Shown: positions 1 to 9,919 of the stretch, in pieces | Position numbering within the stretch: position 1 is the stretch's first letter | Layout of the letters: the number at the start of each line of letters is the position of its first letter | NCBI GenBank assembly: GCA_018241895.1 | Contig: JAFECX010000217.1 | Span: 1-64,000, forward strand | From: Pseudomonadota bacterium | GTDB lineage: Bacteria > Pseudomonadota > Gammaproteobacteria > Burkholderiales > Burkholderiaceae_C | Direction of reading: 5' to 3' | Length of the DNA stretch: 64,000 nucleotides | Made by a program: the position numbers and the translations under genes | Notes under the pieces: generated by a model | Database searches by the model: none | What the model was told of the DNA's origin: nothing | What the model saw: the letters and a program-made list of their open reading frames with translations, nothing else

Positions 1-2235
1 GAGGCGGCGCGCGAACTGCCCGTCTTCCTGCGCGCGCGCCGGCTCGGCGGCCAGCCGGGGATCGAGGCGCACGCCGAGGGCGATGTCGAACTGCGACGCG
101 GCGCGCTCGTGATCCGCGCCGATCGACTCGCCTACGACGCGCCGGCCGACCGCGTCAGGGCCCGGGGCGACGTGCAGATCGAGCGCGAGGGTGCCGTCTA
201 CCGCGGCACGGAGCTCGAGCTCGCCGTGCAGCGCTTCGAGGGCTGGTTCCTCGAGCCGCAGTTCGAGTTGCCGCAGCGCAACGCCGGCGGGCGCGCCGAG
301 CGCATCGACTTCCTCGGCGACCAGCGATCGCGCGCGCTGCAGGCCAGCTACACGAGCTGCCCGCGCGACGGCCCCGAGGAGCCGGCCTGGGTGCTGCGCG
401 CCGATCGGGTCGAGCTCGACCTCGAGCGCGACGAGGGCCTCGCCGAAGGCGCCGTGCTGCGTTTTCTCGGCACGCCGATCCTGGTGTTGCCGACGATGAG
501 CTTCCCGCTCGGCGACACGCGCCGCTCGGGCTGGCTGCCGCCGTCGCTGAACATCGACAACCGCAGCGGCGTCGAGCTGGCCGTGCCGTACTACTGGAAC
601 ATCGCGCCGAATCGCGATGCGACGATCACGCCGCGGCTGATGACGCGCCGCGGCCTCGGGGCCGACCTCGAGTTGCGCTACCTCGAGCCGGCGTATTCCG
701 GCCAGTTCCGGCTCGACGCGCTGCCCGACGACCGCGTGGCGCGGCGAGCGCGCGGTGCGCTGCAATGGAATCACGAAGGCCGGCTGCCCTGGGGCCTGCG
801 CGCGCAGGCCGACGTGCTGCGCGTGTCCGACGACGACTGGTGGAGCGACTTCCCGAACCGCGTGCACAGCCTCGTGCCGCGGCTGCTCGGCACGCATGCC
901 GGCTTCGAGCGCCCGCTGGGCGCCGCCGCGGCCGATGGCGCCGGGCTCGTCGACGGTGGCGAGGGTTACCAGGGGCTGGCCTACCTGCGCACGACGCGCT
1001 GGCAGGTGCTGCAAAGCGTCGATGCGCCGATCGTCGCGCCCTACGAGCGCAGTGCGCAGTTCGGGCTGCGCCTGGGCGGACAGGCTTCGATGCTGCGCTG
1101 GAGCGCCGAGAGCGAATACAACCGCTTCGTGCTGCCGTCCAACGACGTCGCGTCACCCGCACGCGGCGACGGCGATCGGGTGCATCTGCTGGCCTCGGCC
1201 AGCCTGCCGTGGCGCGCGCCCGGGATGTGGCTGACACCGCGCGTGTCGCTCAACAGCGCCGCCTACCGCTGGACGGATGGCGCGACGCTCGCGCGCCGGC
1301 ATGCGGCGCGCACGATCCCGAGCTTCAGTGTCGACGCCGGACTCGAGTTCGAGCGCCAGACCGAAGGTTTCGGACGCCGCCTGCGCCAGACGCTCGAGCC
1401 GCGCGTGATGTACGTGAGCACGCCGTACCGCGCCCAGAGCGATCTGCCCGACTTCGACGCCGCGGGCAAGGACTTCAACCTGACGTCGATCTACAGCGAC
1501 AACGCGTTCTCGGGTGTCGACCGCGTCTCCGACGCGCACCAGATCACCGCCGGCCTGACGACGCGCGTGGTCGACGTCGCCAGCGGCGCGGAGGCGTTGC
1601 GCCTGGGCATCGCGCAGCGCTACCTGTTGCGGGCGCAGCGCGTCACGGCCGAGGCCGACGGCACGGTCGACGGCCCGGCGCTCACGCAGCGCTTTTCGGA
1701 CCTGCTGCTGTTCGGCTCGACCAGTCTGGTGCGCGCGTGGAGCGTCGACGCGTCGCTGCAATACAACGCCGACATCGCGCGTCCGGTGCGCTCGATCATC
1801 GGCGTGCGCTACGCGCCGGGGCCGTTTCGCACGCTGAGCGCGAACTACAGGTTCGCGCGCGGCCTCATCGAGCAGCTCGATGTCGGCTGGCAGTGGCCGC
1901 TGCTGGCGCGCGCGCTCGCCGCACGCGGCGCGGGCGGCTCGTGCAGCGGCAACTGGTACGCCGTGGGGCGCGCAAACTACAGCCTCAAGGATCGTCGCCT
2001 CACCGACGCGCTGCTGGGCTTCGAGTACGACGCGGGCTGCTGGATCGGCCGCGTCGTCGCCGAGCGGCTGTCGACCGGCTCGCAGCAGGCGACGACACGG
2101 CTGATGTTCCAGCTCGAGCTGGTGGGGTTGTCGCGCCTGGGCTCCAACCCGCTGCAGGTCTTGAAGGACAATATCCCCGGCTACCAGATGCTGCGCGGCG
2201 AGGGCGTGAGCGCATCCGAGCCCACCCAGCCATGA
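1..2235 (+). CDS. lptD: LPS-assembly protein LptD, 5' end outside window
   Basis: Outer-membrane beta-barrel that with LptE inserts lipopolysaccharide into the outer leaflet. The frame is open from base 1, so the signal peptide and first residues lie outside the window; 744 residues are visible against a usual 750-800. The early part is the periplasmic OstA/LptA-like jellyroll (repeated RADRxxYD and ARGDVxI patterns), followed by a long barrel of alternating aromatic and charged strands. Cysteines in YTSCPRDG near the front and in GSCSGNW and DAGCWIG near the end fit the LptD disulfide pattern. The stop overlaps the surA start (ATGA). The partner lptE lies at about 11.6 kb. Confidence 0.93.
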   Translation, partial: EAARELPVFLRARRLGGQPGIEAHAEGDVELRRGALVIRADRLAYDAPADRVRARGDVQIEREGAVYRGTELELAVQRFEGWFLEPQFELPQRNAGGRAERIDFLGDQRSRALQASYTSCPRDGPEEPAWVLRADRVELDLERDEGLAEGAVLRFLGTPILVLPTMSFPLGDTRRSGWLPPSLNIDNRSGVELAVPYYWNIAPNRDATITPRLMTRRGLGADLELRYLEPAYSGQFRLDALPDDRVARRARGALQWNHEGRLPWGLRAQADVLRVSDDDWWSDFPNRVHSLVPRLLGTHAGFERPLGAAAADGAGLVDGGEGYQGLAYLRTTRWQVLQSVDAPIVAPYERSAQFGLRLGGQASMLRWSAESEYNRFVLPSNDVASPARGDGDRVHLLASASLPWRAPGMWLTPRVSLNSAAYRWTDGATLARRHAARTIPSFSVDAGLEFERQTEGFGRRLRQTLEPRVMYVSTPYRAQSDLPDFDAAGKDFNLTSIYSDNAFSGVDRVSDAHQITAGLTTRVVDVASGAEALRLGIAQRYLLRAQRVTAEADGTVDGPALTQRFSDLLLFGSTSLVRAWSVDASLQYNADIARPVRSIIGVRYAPGPFRTLSANYRFARGLIEQLDVGWQWPLLARALAARGAGGSCSGNWYAVGRANYSLKDRRLTDALLGFEYDAGCWIGRVVAERLSTGSQQATTRLMFQLELVGLSRLGSNPLQVLKDNIPGYQMLRGEGVSASEPTQP

Positions 2236-3575
2236 GCCTTGACCTTTCGATCCTGCGCCGCACGGCGGCGCCACGCACCTTGCGCGCCGCGGCGCTGAGC
2301 GCCCTTGTCTTGCTGCTCGCCGGCGCGCTGCCGGCGCAGGCGCAGGGCCGCGTTGCGGCCCAGGGCGACTACATCGCGGCGATCGTGAACCAGGAACTGG
2401 TCACCGCCGGCGAGCTCGAGCGGCGCTACGAGCGCGCGCGCGCCGACGCGGCGCGCGCGGGCACGCCGCCGCCTGCGGACGCCGTGCTGCGCAAGCAGGC
2501 CTTCGACAGCCTGATCGACGAACGGGTGATCCTCTCCAGCGCGCGCGAAAGCGGCATGCGGGTCGACGACACCGAACTCGACCGTGCCGTGCAGAGTGTG
2601 GCGGCACAGAACCAGATCAGCGCGGCGCAGTTGCGCGAGCGGCTGCGCTCCGAAGGCATCGACTACGCGCGCTTTCGCGCCGATCTGCGCGACCAGATCA
2701 TGATCGAGCGCATGCGCGAGCGCGAGGTCTACCGCCGCATCGTCGTCAGCGACGACGAGATCGACCAGTGGCTCGCGCAGCAGCGGGTCGCCCCGGGCGG
2801 CGGCGTCGAGCTGAACCTGGCGCAGATCCTGGTCAGCGTGCCCGAAAACGCCGACGAGGCGACGCTGGCCGCGCGCCGCGCCCGCATCGACCAGGCGCTG
2901 GCGCGTGTGCGTGCCGGCGAGCCCTTCGCCAAGGTCGCGGCCGAAATGTCCGAGGACGCCAACCACGAGCGCGGCGGCGAGATCGGCCTGCGGCCGGCCT
3001 CGCGGCTGCCCGATCTGTTCGTCGAGGCCGTGCGCGATGTGCCGGTGGGCGGTGTCTCGTCGGTGCAGCGCTCGGGCGCCGGCTTCCACATCCTCGAGGT
3101 GCTGGCGCGGCACGACGGCGCCATCACGCTGACGCAGACGCACGTGCGCCATGTGCTGCTGCGCACCTCGGCCGAACTGACGCCCGAAGTCGCGGCGCGG
3201 CGGCTGGCCGAATACCGCCAGCAGATCGAGTCCGGCAAGCGCAAGTTCGAGGACATCGCGCGCCAGTACAGCGAGGACGGCAGCGCCGCCGCCGGTGGCG
3301 ATCTCGGCTGGGCCGCGCCGGGCACGATGGTGCCCGAGTTCGAATCCGCGATGGATGCGCTGCCGATCGGCGGCATCTCGCAGCCCGTGGTCTCGCGCTT
3401 CGGCGTGCACCTCATCCAGGTGCTCGAACGTCGCGACGTGGCGCTCGACGCCAGGCAGCTGCGCGAGCAGGCGCGCAACGCGCTGCGTGAGCGCAAGTTC
3501 GAGCAGGCCTATCTCGACTGGGTCAAGGAGCTGCGCTCGCGCGCCTATGTCGAGTACCGCGAGCCGCCGCAGTGA
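2232..3575 (+). CDS. surA: Periplasmic chaperone / peptidyl-prolyl isomerase SurA
   Basis: Periplasmic chaperone that escorts unfolded outer-membrane proteins, LptD among them, to the BAM complex. 447 aa. A signal peptide ends near PAQAQG (about residue 37), then a SurA N-terminal helical domain ([12 protein letters not shown] onward), then two parvulin PpiC domains at roughly 190-295 and 305-405 (LAQILVS and VRHVLLR strands, GGEIG and GGDLGW turns). ATG 2232 overlaps the lptD stop by 4 bases, so the two genes are translationally coupled. In E. coli pdxA follows surA; here rsmA comes next. Confidence 0.95.
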   Translation: MSLDLSILRRTAAPRTLRAAALSALVLLLAGALPAQAQGRVAAQGDYIAAIVNQELVTAGELERRYERARADAARAGTPPPADAVLRKQAFDSLIDERVILSSARESGMRVDDTELDRAVQSVAAQNQISAAQLRERLRSEGIDYARFRADLRDQIMIERMREREVYRRIVVSDDEIDQWLAQQRVAPGGGVELNLAQILVSVPENADEATLAARRARIDQALARVRAGEPFAKVAAEMSEDANHERGGEIGLRPASRLPDLFVEAVRDVPVGGVSSVQRSGAGFHILEVLARHDGAITLTQTHVRHVLLRTSAELTPEVAARRLAEYRQQIESGKRKFEDIARQYSEDGSAAAGGDLGWAAPGTMVPEFESAMDALPIGGISQPVVSRFGVHLIQVLERRDVALDARQLREQARNALRERKFEQAYLDWVKELRSRAYVEYREPPQ

Positions 3576-3618
3576 CACCGCCTGCGCCGCGTCACGTCAC
3601 GCGTGCCGGGCGGCGGCC

Positions 3619-4410
3619 TTGACGGCGCGCGCCCCGAGACACGTCGCGCGCAAGCGCTTCGGACAGCATTTCCTGGTCGACGAGGCGCTCGTCGAGCGCA
3701 TCGTCGGCGCGATCGACCCGCGTCCCGGGCAGGCGCTGGTCGAGATCGGCCCGGGGCTCGGTGCGCTCACCCGGCCGCTGCTCGCGCGCGCCGGCACGCT
3801 CACCGTGATCGAGATCGACCGCGACCTGGCGGCACGCTGGCGCGGCACGGCAGGGCTCGACGTGATCGAGGCCGACGTGCTCGACGTCGATTTCGCGGCG
3901 CTGGCCGATGCCGCGCGGCGCCGGCTGCGCGTGGTCGGCAACCTGCCGTACAACATCTCGACGCCGATCCTGTTCCACCTGCTCGGCGCCGCGGCACACG
4001 TGGCGGACCAGCACGTGATGCTGCAGCGCGAGGTCGTGGCGCGCATGGCGGCGGCGCCCGGCGGCAAGGACTACGGGCGGCTGTCGGTCATGCTGCAGTG
4101 GCGCTACGCCATCGAGCCGCTGGTCGACGTGCCGCCCGAGGCCTTCAGCCCGCCGCCGCGTGTGGATTCGGCAGTGGTGCGCATGGTGCCGTTGCCCGTA
4201 CCGGCACTGGCCGATGGGGTGCTGCTCGGCGAGATCGTGGCGTGCGCCTTCTCGCAGCGGCGCAAGCTGCTGCGCCACACGCTGGGCCGCTGGCTCGCAG
4301 CGCGCGGGCACACGCGGCCGTTCGATCTGCAGCGCCGTGCCGAGGAGGTGCCGGTGGACGAGTACGTGGCGCTGGCGCGGGCGCTGGGTGCCGCCGGGCA
4401 GGCCGCCTGA
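3619..4410 (+). CDS. rsmA: 16S rRNA dimethyladenosine transferase RsmA (KsgA)
   Basis: Dimethylates the two adjacent adenosines in the 3'-terminal hairpin of 16S rRNA during 30S maturation. 263 aa, a normal length. It shows the N-terminal RKRFGQHFL signature, the SAM-binding [10 protein letters not shown] at about 43-52 and the catalytic NLPYNIS at about 108-114. The chosen start is TTG 3619, because it gives the usual short lead before RKRFGQHF; the only in-frame ATG lies inside surA (3547). The gene follows surA by about 40 bases and probably shares its transcript. A hairpin downstream (4547-4566) can end it. Confidence 0.93.
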   Translation: MTARAPRHVARKRFGQHFLVDEALVERIVGAIDPRPGQALVEIGPGLGALTRPLLARAGTLTVIEIDRDLAARWRGTAGLDVIEADVLDVDFAALADAARRRLRVVGNLPYNISTPILFHLLGAAAHVADQHVMLQREVVARMAAAPGGKDYGRLSVMLQWRYAIEPLVDVPPEAFSPPPRVDSAVVRMVPLPVPALADGVLLGEIVACAFSQRRKLLRHTLGRWLAARGHTRPFDLQRRAEEVPVDEYVALARALGAAGQAA

Positions 4411-4442
4411 GCCGCGCGCCGGTCGGCAAAGGGAAAGGGCGC

Positions 4443-4565
4443 GCGGCCCGCAGGCCGCCGCACGGACGACGTGGCGGCCCGCAGGCCGTCGCACGGACGC
4501 ATGGCCGGCCGGCGCGCCCACAGGGGGGGACGCCCCACAAACGCAAGGGCGGCCCGCAGGCCGCC
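4443..4565. repeat. Short intergenic direct repeats
   Basis: Two 26-base copies at 4443-4468 and 4474-4499 differ at one position and start 31 bases apart. A third, partial copy of the GCGGCCCGCAGGCCG core lies at 4549-4565. Each core is self-complementary (CGGCC-CGCA-GGCCG). The third copy forms the terminator hairpin of this convergent gap, so the array may be duplicated terminator or REP-like sequence. Confidence 0.75.
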
Positions 4566-4566
4566 C
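4547..4566. terminator. Hairpin between convergent rsmA and barstar-like gene
   Basis: GGGCGGCC (4547-4554), loop CGCA, GGCCGCCC (4559-4566): a perfect 8-bp stem between the convergent ends of rsmA and the barstar-like gene. There is no long T-run, so it is a probable rather than classical intrinsic terminator that could serve both directions. Confidence 0.6.
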
Positions 4567-4588
4567 TCGAGCACCGGCTGCCGGCCGC

Positions 4589-5173
4589 TCAGGCCGCGAC
4601 CTTCAGCCACACCGCCGTGTCGAACGCGCTCACCATCAGCGGCATGTTCATGCCGAAGTTCGGATTGACGCCGTTCTTGAGCACCACCTTGGTGACCGCG
4701 GGCTTGACCAGGCCGCCGGCCTGCTGGCCCGCCTCGGCCGCCGTCCGCTCCCACGCCGCGCCGTCCTGTGCCCGGCTGACCGCGAAGGAATAGAAGCAGC
4801 GAAACGCGACCCGTCGCTCGCCCCAGAAGTCGGCGGCGTCGCGGAACACGTCCAGCAACTGCTCGCGCGCTTCGCGGTCGAAGCGCGCGTTGTCGGGCAG
4901 TTGGTCGAGCACGACGACGAAGCCCGGCTGCTGCCCGGACCTGTGCACGAGGTCGGTCATGCAGTCGAACAGCGCGTCTAGGTTCTTGCCGAAGTGCGGC
5001 GGGAACGTGAAGTCCTCGGCGATGCGCTCGAGCAGCTCCTGCTTCGTCTGCACGCCGGCGAGGTTGGCGTAGAGGAAATGCTGGCCGCCCTCGACCGCCG
5101 CCTGCATCAGGTCGCTGACGCGGTAGGCGCGGATGGCCTGCACGATGTTGGGACGGATGGTCTGCAACTGCAT
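4589..5173 (-). CDS. Barstar-family ribonuclease inhibitor-like protein
   Basis: The first ~100 residues match barstar, the intracellular inhibitor of barnase-type RNases: a beta strand FLYANLAG, helix KQELLERIAEDFTFP, the signature PPHFGKNLDALFDCMTDL, then a hydrophobic strand GFVVVLDQL. The protein is 194 aa, about twice barstar, with a C-terminal extension of ~90 residues that I do not recognise. No signal peptide, so it is cytoplasmic. It lies 57 bases downstream of a secreted RNase Sa/T1-type ribonuclease on the same strand, which makes an RNase/inhibitor pair likely. Start ATG 5173 is preceded by AGGAGG-like sequence. Confidence 0.85.
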   Translation of the reverse strand: MQLQTIRPNIVQAIRAYRVSDLMQAAVEGGQHFLYANLAGVQTKQELLERIAEDFTFPPHFGKNLDALFDCMTDLVHRSGQQPGFVVVLDQLPDNARFDREAREQLLDVFRDAADFWGERRVAFRCFYSFAVSRAQDGAAWERTAAEAGQQAGGLVKPAVTKVVLKNGVNPNFGMNMPLMVSAFDTAVWLKVAA

Positions 5174-5230
5174 GATGTCGCTTTCCTCCTGGGCTCGGTC
5201 GGTCTTGGAACTTGGGCGAGGGGCGGGCTC

Positions 5231-5659
5231 TCACTCGGCGATGCGGCGAAAGCTCTGGTAATGGTCGGCGGTGTAGTAGCAGGCGTCGGGATTCGTCGGC
5301 AGCGCGCCGCCGCAGACGATGCGCCGCGCTCCGCGGTCGCGCGCTGCAGGAGTCCTCACGGTGTATTCACGGTAGTAGCCACGGGCCTGGGCGGGCAATT
5401 GGCGCTCACGGTTGCCGAACACGATGCCGTCCTTGGAATAGGCAAACGGCCCGCCGGAGCGGATCTGCCTGAAGGTCGTCTGCGCCTCCGCCGGCAGCGC
5501 GGCCAGTGCCACCGCGCCGGCGGTCGTCGCACACGGCGTTCTGCCGTGGGCGGCAGGGACCGCTGCTCCGACCGCCAGCGTCACCGCAATGCTCAGTCCG
5601 AGCTTCAGGACCGCGTTGCGCAACAGGCCGCCCGCCGAGGCCGGGCCGGAGAAGATCAC
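5231..5659 (-). CDS. Secreted guanyl-preferring ribonuclease (RNase Sa/T1 type)
   Basis: Small extracellular RNase of the N1/T1 microbial ribonuclease family, 142 aa. An N-terminal hydrophobic export signal (residues ~12-38) precedes the catalytic domain. SGGPFAYSKDGIVFGNRE is close to the substrate-binding region of RNase Sa. Likely catalytic residues are Glu98 in YYREY, Arg112/113 in ARRIVCGG and His133 in ADHYQSF, the Glu-Arg-His set of the family. The adjacent barstar-like gene is the expected immunity partner. The start is GTG 5659, chosen because it includes the signal peptide; TTG codons a little downstream are possible. Confidence 0.85.
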   Translation of the reverse strand: MIFSGPASAGGLLRNAVLKLGLSIAVTLAVGAAVPAAHGRTPCATTAGAVALAALPAEAQTTFRQIRSGGPFAYSKDGIVFGNRERQLPAQARGYYREYTVRTPAARDRGARRIVCGGALPTNPDACYYTADHYQSFRRIAE

Positions 5660-5669
5660 GGGTTAACCC
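5660..5669 (-). promoter_or_regulatory. Palindrome GGGTTAACCC just upstream of the RNase start
   Basis: A perfect 10-base palindrome abuts the GTG start of the ribonuclease, inside a local A/T-rich patch (5660-5700) that stands out in this GC-rich DNA. It could be an operator or part of the promoter; nothing further is visible. Confidence 0.35.
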
Positions 5670-5867
5670 TGAAAAAATCAACCCGTATCGTACTGGATTC
5701 CTCCTGAGAACTCAAGACGCGGCACCTCGGAGGGGCCTTGTGGCAGGCTGCGAAGCGGGCGCACACATGTGAGATTGCATAGGAATGCGAATGCTCTTGT
5801 GCACTGTCCATACGTCATGGCGACGCTGCTGCAGCGCACCAACCCGGAGTGTGGGGATAGGCGCCGT

Positions 5868-8204
5868 TCAGCGCGCGGAGTCGTCGCTGTGTCTGGCTTG
5901 GGCGTCGGCCACCGTGAGCGCCGTCATGTTGACGATGCGCCGCACCGTCGCCGAAGGTGTCAGGATATGCACCGGCCGGGCTGCGCCGAGCAGCACCGGG
6001 CCGATCGCGATGCCGCCGCCGGCAGCGGTCTTGAGCAGGTTGTAGGCGATGTTGGCCGCGTCGATGCCGGGCAGCACCAGCAGGTTGGCGTCGCCCTGCA
6101 AGGTGCTGTGGGGCATCAGCCGGCGCCGCATCGCCGTGTCGAGCGCCACGTCGCCGTGCATCTCGCCGTCGACCTCGAGCCACGGCGCCTGCTCGCGCAG
6201 CAGCGCGAGCGTGCGGCGCATCTTCGAGGCACTGGGCGCATTGCTGGTGCCGAAGTTGCTGTGCGACAGCAGCGCGGCCCTGGGCGCGACGCCGAAGCGT
6301 TCCATCTCCGCGGCGGCCATCAGCGTGATCTCGCACAGTTGCTCGGCGCTGGGGTCGACGTTGACGTGCGTGTCGACGACGAACAGCAGCCGCCCGGGCA
6401 GCATCAGCGCGTTCATGCACGCATACACGCTCACGCCCTCGCGCGTGCGCTGAGCGGCGCCGGCGCGCTTGCCGATCACCTGATCGATCCAGTCCAGGTG
6501 TGCGTGCGTGGTGCTCCAGGTGCCGCACAGCAGGCCGTCGACGTCGCCCTTGTGCAGCAGCATGCAGCCGATGAGCGTCAGGCGCCGGCGCATGTCGATC
6601 TGCGCCATCTGCAGCGTCACGCCGCGGCGCTCGGTCATGCGGTGGTACGTGGTGTAGAAGTCGCGGTAGCGCGGGTCGCGCTCCATGTCGACGATGTCGT
6701 AGTCGACGCCTTCGCGCAGGCGCAGCCCGAACTGCTCGATGCGGCTGGCGATCGCCGCCGGGCGGCCGAGCAGCGTCGGGCGCGCCAGCCCTTCGTCGAC
6801 CACGATCTGCGTGGCGCGCAGCACGCGTTCGTTTTCGCCTTCGGCGTACGCGATGCGCCTGGATGCGGCGCGCCGCGCGAGCGAGAAGATCGGGCGCATC
6901 GTCTGGCCCGAGGCGTAGACGAAACCGTGCAGCTTCTCGCCGTAGGCCTGCCAGTCGACGATCGGACGCAACGCCACGCCCGACTCGGCGGCCGCGCGCG
7001 CCACCGCCGGCGCGACCTTGATCATCAGGCGCGGATCGAACGGCTTGGGGATCAGGTACTCGGGCCCGTAGGACAGCGTCTCGCCGGCGTAGACCGCGGC
7101 CACGACCTCGCTTTGCTCGGCGCGCGCGAGCTCGGCGATGGCGTGCACGCAGGCGAGCTCCATCGCGTCGTTGATCGTCGTCGCGCCGCAGTCGAGCGCG
7201 CCGCGGAAGATGTACGGGAAGCACAGGACGTTGTTGACCTGGTTCGGGTAGTCGGTGCGCCCGGTGGCGACGATGGCGTCGTCGCGTACCGCCTTGACCA
7301 CCTCGGGCATGATCTCCGGCGTCGGGTTGGCGAGCGCGAAGATCACCGGGCGCGCGGCCATGCGTGCCACCATCTCGGCGCCGAGCACGCCGCCGGCCGA
7401 CAGGCCGACGAAGACATCGGCGCCGCCGATCACCTCGGCGAGCGAGCGCAGCGGCGTGTCCTGCGCGAACTGCGCCTTGTCCTCGTCCATCAGTTCGGTG
7501 CGGCCGCGCCAGACGACTCCGGCCAGGTCGGTGACCCAGATGTGCTCGCGCCGCGCGCCGAGCTTGACCAGCAGCCTGAGGCACGCCAGTGCCGCCGCGC
7601 CGGCGCCGCTGGCGACGATCTTGACGGCGTCGATCGCCTTGCCCGTGAGATGCAGCGCGTTGAGCAGCGCCGCGCCGACGACGATCGCCGTGCCGTGCTG
7701 GTCGTCGTGGAAGACCGGAATCTTCATGCGCTGGCGCAGGCTGCGCTCGATCTCGAAGCACTCGGGCGCCTTGATGTCCTCCAGGTTGATGCCGCCGAAG
7801 GTCGGCTCGAGCGCCGCGACGACCTCGACGAGGCGCGCCGGATCCTTCACGTCGAGCTCGATGTCGAAGACGTCGATGCCGGCGAACTTCTTGAACAGCG
7901 CCGCCTTGCCTTCCATCACCGGCTTGGCCGCCAGCGGGCCGATGTCGCCCAGCCCCAGCACCGCGGTGCCGTTGGTGACGACGGCCACCAGGTTGCCGCG
8001 CGCCGTGTAGCGATAGGCGGCGACCGGATCGGCGACGATGTCCTCGCACGGCGCGGCCACGCCGGGCGAGTAGGCGAGCGCCAGGTCGTGCTGGCTCACC
8101 ATCTGCTTGGTGATGTCGATGGCGATCTTGCCCGGCAGCGGAAACTCGTGATACTCGAGCGCGGCTTGCCGCAGATCGGCCGCCTTGTCTTCGTCGCTGC
8201 GCAT
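5868..8204 (-). CDS. maeB: NADP-dependent malic enzyme with phosphotransacetylase-like C-terminus
   Basis: Oxidative decarboxylation of malate to pyruvate with NADP reduction. 778 aa, the length of MaeB-type fused enzymes. Residues 1-430 are the malic enzyme ([42 protein letters not shown] nucleotide loop, ALANPTPEI). Residues ~440-778 are the phosphate acetyl/butyryl-transferase-like domain ([17 protein letters not shown]), regarded as regulatory in this family. ATG 8204 follows a good GGAGGA ribosome site. It stands alone, divergent from thiL. The flanking 5670-5867 shows no gene. Confidence 0.95.
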   Translation of the reverse strand: MRSDEDKAADLRQAALEYHEFPLPGKIAIDITKQMVSQHDLALAYSPGVAAPCEDIVADPVAAYRYTARGNLVAVVTNGTAVLGLGDIGPLAAKPVMEGKAALFKKFAGIDVFDIELDVKDPARLVEVVAALEPTFGGINLEDIKAPECFEIERSLRQRMKIPVFHDDQHGTAIVVGAALLNALHLTGKAIDAVKIVASGAGAAALACLRLLVKLGARREHIWVTDLAGVVWRGRTELMDEDKAQFAQDTPLRSLAEVIGGADVFVGLSAGGVLGAEMVARMAARPVIFALANPTPEIMPEVVKAVRDDAIVATGRTDYPNQVNNVLCFPYIFRGALDCGATTINDAMELACVHAIAELARAEQSEVVAAVYAGETLSYGPEYLIPKPFDPRLMIKVAPAVARAAAESGVALRPIVDWQAYGEKLHGFVYASGQTMRPIFSLARRAASRRIAYAEGENERVLRATQIVVDEGLARPTLLGRPAAIASRIEQFGLRLREGVDYDIVDMERDPRYRDFYTTYHRMTERRGVTLQMAQIDMRRRLTLIGCMLLHKGDVDGLLCGTWSTTHAHLDWIDQVIGKRAGAAQRTREGVSVYACMNALMLPGRLLFVVDTHVNVDPSAEQLCEITLMAAAEMERFGVAPRAALLSHSNFGTSNAPSASKMRRTLALLREQAPWLEVDGEMHGDVALDTAMRRRLMPHSTLQGDANLLVLPGIDAANIAYNLLKTAAGGGIAIGPVLLGAARPVHILTPSATVRRIVNMTALTVADAQARHSDDSAR

Positions 8205-8354
8205 CGCGCGGGTCCTCCGGCTCGTTTGACGGGGCCGCCATTGTGCGGCCGGGGCCTGCGCGGCGCGCAGCCGCCGGGTCGCTGCAACAGGTCGGCCGAA
8301 GCGGCGCGGGCCCGGACGCGGCGGCGCCCACAATACGGCGCCGAGCCGCCAGCC

Positions 8355-9386
8355 ATGACCACCACGATTCCTCCGCAACCGCCGGGCGTCGCCATCGAAC
8401 CGTCCGGGCGCGCCTCGCGCCGCACGAGCCTCGGCGAGTTCGAGCTCATCGCGCGCCACTTCGCGCGCGCGCCGCGGCGCACTCAGGTGGCGCTGGGCGT
8501 CGGTGACGACTGCGCGCTGCTGGCGCCGGCGCCGGGCATGCAGCTCGTGGTGACGACCGACCTGCTCGTCCAGAGCCGGCACTTCGTCGCCACGGTGCCG
8601 CCCGCGCGCCTGGGCCACAAGGCGCTGGCGGTCAACCTGTCGGACCTCGCGGCCTGCGGCGCCGAGCCGCTGGCGTTCACGCTCGCGCTGGCGATGCCTG
8701 CCGTCGACGCCGCTTTCCTGGCCGGCTTCGCCGAAGGGCTGTTCGCGCTCGCCGACGCGCACGGCGTGGATCTGATCGGCGGCGACACCACCGCCGGCCC
8801 GCTGAGCCTGTGCATCACCGCCTTCGGGCAGGTGCCCGCCGGCCAGGCCCTGTTGCGCAGCGGCGCACGCGCCGGCGACGAGCTGTGGGTGAGCGGCACG
8901 TTGGGCGATGCGCGGTTGGCGCTCGAGGCGTTCCGCGGCCGCGTGGCGCTGGCCGGCGAGGACTTCGAGGCCGTGCGCCGCGCGATGGAATGCCCGCAGC
9001 CGCGCGTCGCGCTCGGCCTCGCGCTGCGCGGCGTCGCGAGTGCCGCGATCGATCTGAGCGACGGCCTGCTCGGCGACCTCGGCCACATCCTCGAGCGCTC
9101 GGGCGTCGGCGCGCGCGTCGAGCTGGCCGCACTGCCGCGCGGCGCGGCGCTGGCGCGCCAGGCCGAGGCGCTGCAGCACGAATGCGTGCTCGCCGGGGGC
9201 GACGACTACGAGCTGCTGTTCACGGCAGCGCCCGCGCAGCGCGATGCCGTGCGCGCCGCGGCGCGCAGCGTCGGCGTCGAGGTCGCCTGCATCGGCCGCA
9301 TCGAAGCCGGGCCGGGCCTGCGCATCGTCGACGCGCAGGGCGCGGCGTTCGTGCCGCGCTGGCACGGCTTCGACCACTTCGCCTGA
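8355..9386 (+). CDS. thiL: Thiamine-monophosphate kinase
   Basis: ATP-dependent phosphorylation of thiamine monophosphate to thiamine diphosphate. 343 aa. Recognisable ThiL/PurM features: GEFELIARHF near the N-terminus, GVGDDCALL and VTTDLLVQ (metal/nucleotide aspartates), NLSDLAACGAEPLA, LIGGDTTAG, DLSDGLLGDLGHI and a GGDDYELLFT near the end. The N-terminal ~25 residues before SLGEFELI are unconserved-looking, so a later start is possible. It is the first gene of a compact thiL-pgpA-cinA unit. Confidence 0.95.
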   Translation: MTTTIPPQPPGVAIEPSGRASRRTSLGEFELIARHFARAPRRTQVALGVGDDCALLAPAPGMQLVVTTDLLVQSRHFVATVPPARLGHKALAVNLSDLAACGAEPLAFTLALAMPAVDAAFLAGFAEGLFALADAHGVDLIGGDTTAGPLSLCITAFGQVPAGQALLRSGARAGDELWVSGTLGDARLALEAFRGRVALAGEDFEAVRRAMECPQPRVALGLALRGVASAAIDLSDGLLGDLGHILERSGVGARVELAALPRGAALARQAEALQHECVLAGGDDYELLFTAAPAQRDAVRAAARSVGVEVACIGRIEAGPGLRIVDAQGAAFVPRWHGFDHFA

Positions 9387-9388
9387 AG

Positions 9389-9919
9389 ATGGCTGCCGGC
9401 GAGCGCGCCAGCGTGCGCTTCATGCTGCGCCATCCGGCGCACTGGATCGCGCTGGCTTTCGGCGCCGGCCTCGCACCGTTTGCGCCGGGCACCGTCGGCA
9501 CGCTGTGGGGCTGGCTCGTCTTCCTCGTGCTCGGGCACTGGCTCGACGCGGCGCAATGGGCGCTGGCGATCGCGCTCGGCCTCGTCGTCGGATGGTGGGC
9601 GTGCACGCTCACGGCGCGCCATCTCGCGCTGGCCGACCCGGCGCCCGTAGTCTGGGACGAGGTCATCGCGTTCTGGATCGTGCTGTGGCTGCTCATGCCC
9701 GCCGGCCTGGCGATGCAGATCGCGGCCTTCGTGCTGTTTCGCTTCTTCGATGCCGTCAAGCCCGGGCCGGTCGGCTGGGCGGATCGGCTCTTCAAGCAAG
9801 GGGCCGGCGCGCCGATCGGCATGGCGCAGGGCTTCGGCATCCTGTTCGACGACCTCGTCGCCGCGCTGTGCACGCTGCTGTGCCTCGCACTGTGGGTGCG
9901 TCTGTGGCCGTGGCCCTGA
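9389..9919 (+). CDS. pgpA: Phosphatidylglycerophosphatase A
   Basis: Membrane phosphatase that converts phosphatidylglycerol phosphate to phosphatidylglycerol. 176 aa. Motifs of PgpA: GAGLAPFAPGTVGTL at about 25-39, WDEVIAFW (acidic catalytic segment) and FRFFDAVKPGPVGWADR. Several hydrophobic helices follow. It starts two bases after the thiL stop; its end overlaps the start of the next gene. thiL-pgpA adjacency is common in proteobacteria. Confidence 0.94.
   Translation: MAAGERASVRFMLRHPAHWIALAFGAGLAPFAPGTVGTLWGWLVFLVLGHWLDAAQWALAIALGLVVGWWACTLTARHLALADPAPVVWDEVIAFWIVLWLLMPAGLAMQIAAFVLFRFFDAVKPGPVGWADRLFKQGAGAPIGMAQGFGILFDDLVAALCTLLCLALWVRLWPWP

Noticed and set aside
4443-4499. Possible CRISPR repeats
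   Set aside because: Only two full copies separated by five bases; no spacer-length pattern. No array was found anywhere in the window despite the Cas6-like gene.
5769-8354. Long plus-strand open frame running into thiL
   Set aside because: It is antisense to the clearly conserved maeB; its predicted sequence is low-complexity Arg/Ala/His, a typical by-product of high-GC codon use. Only the thiL part (8355 onward) is real.
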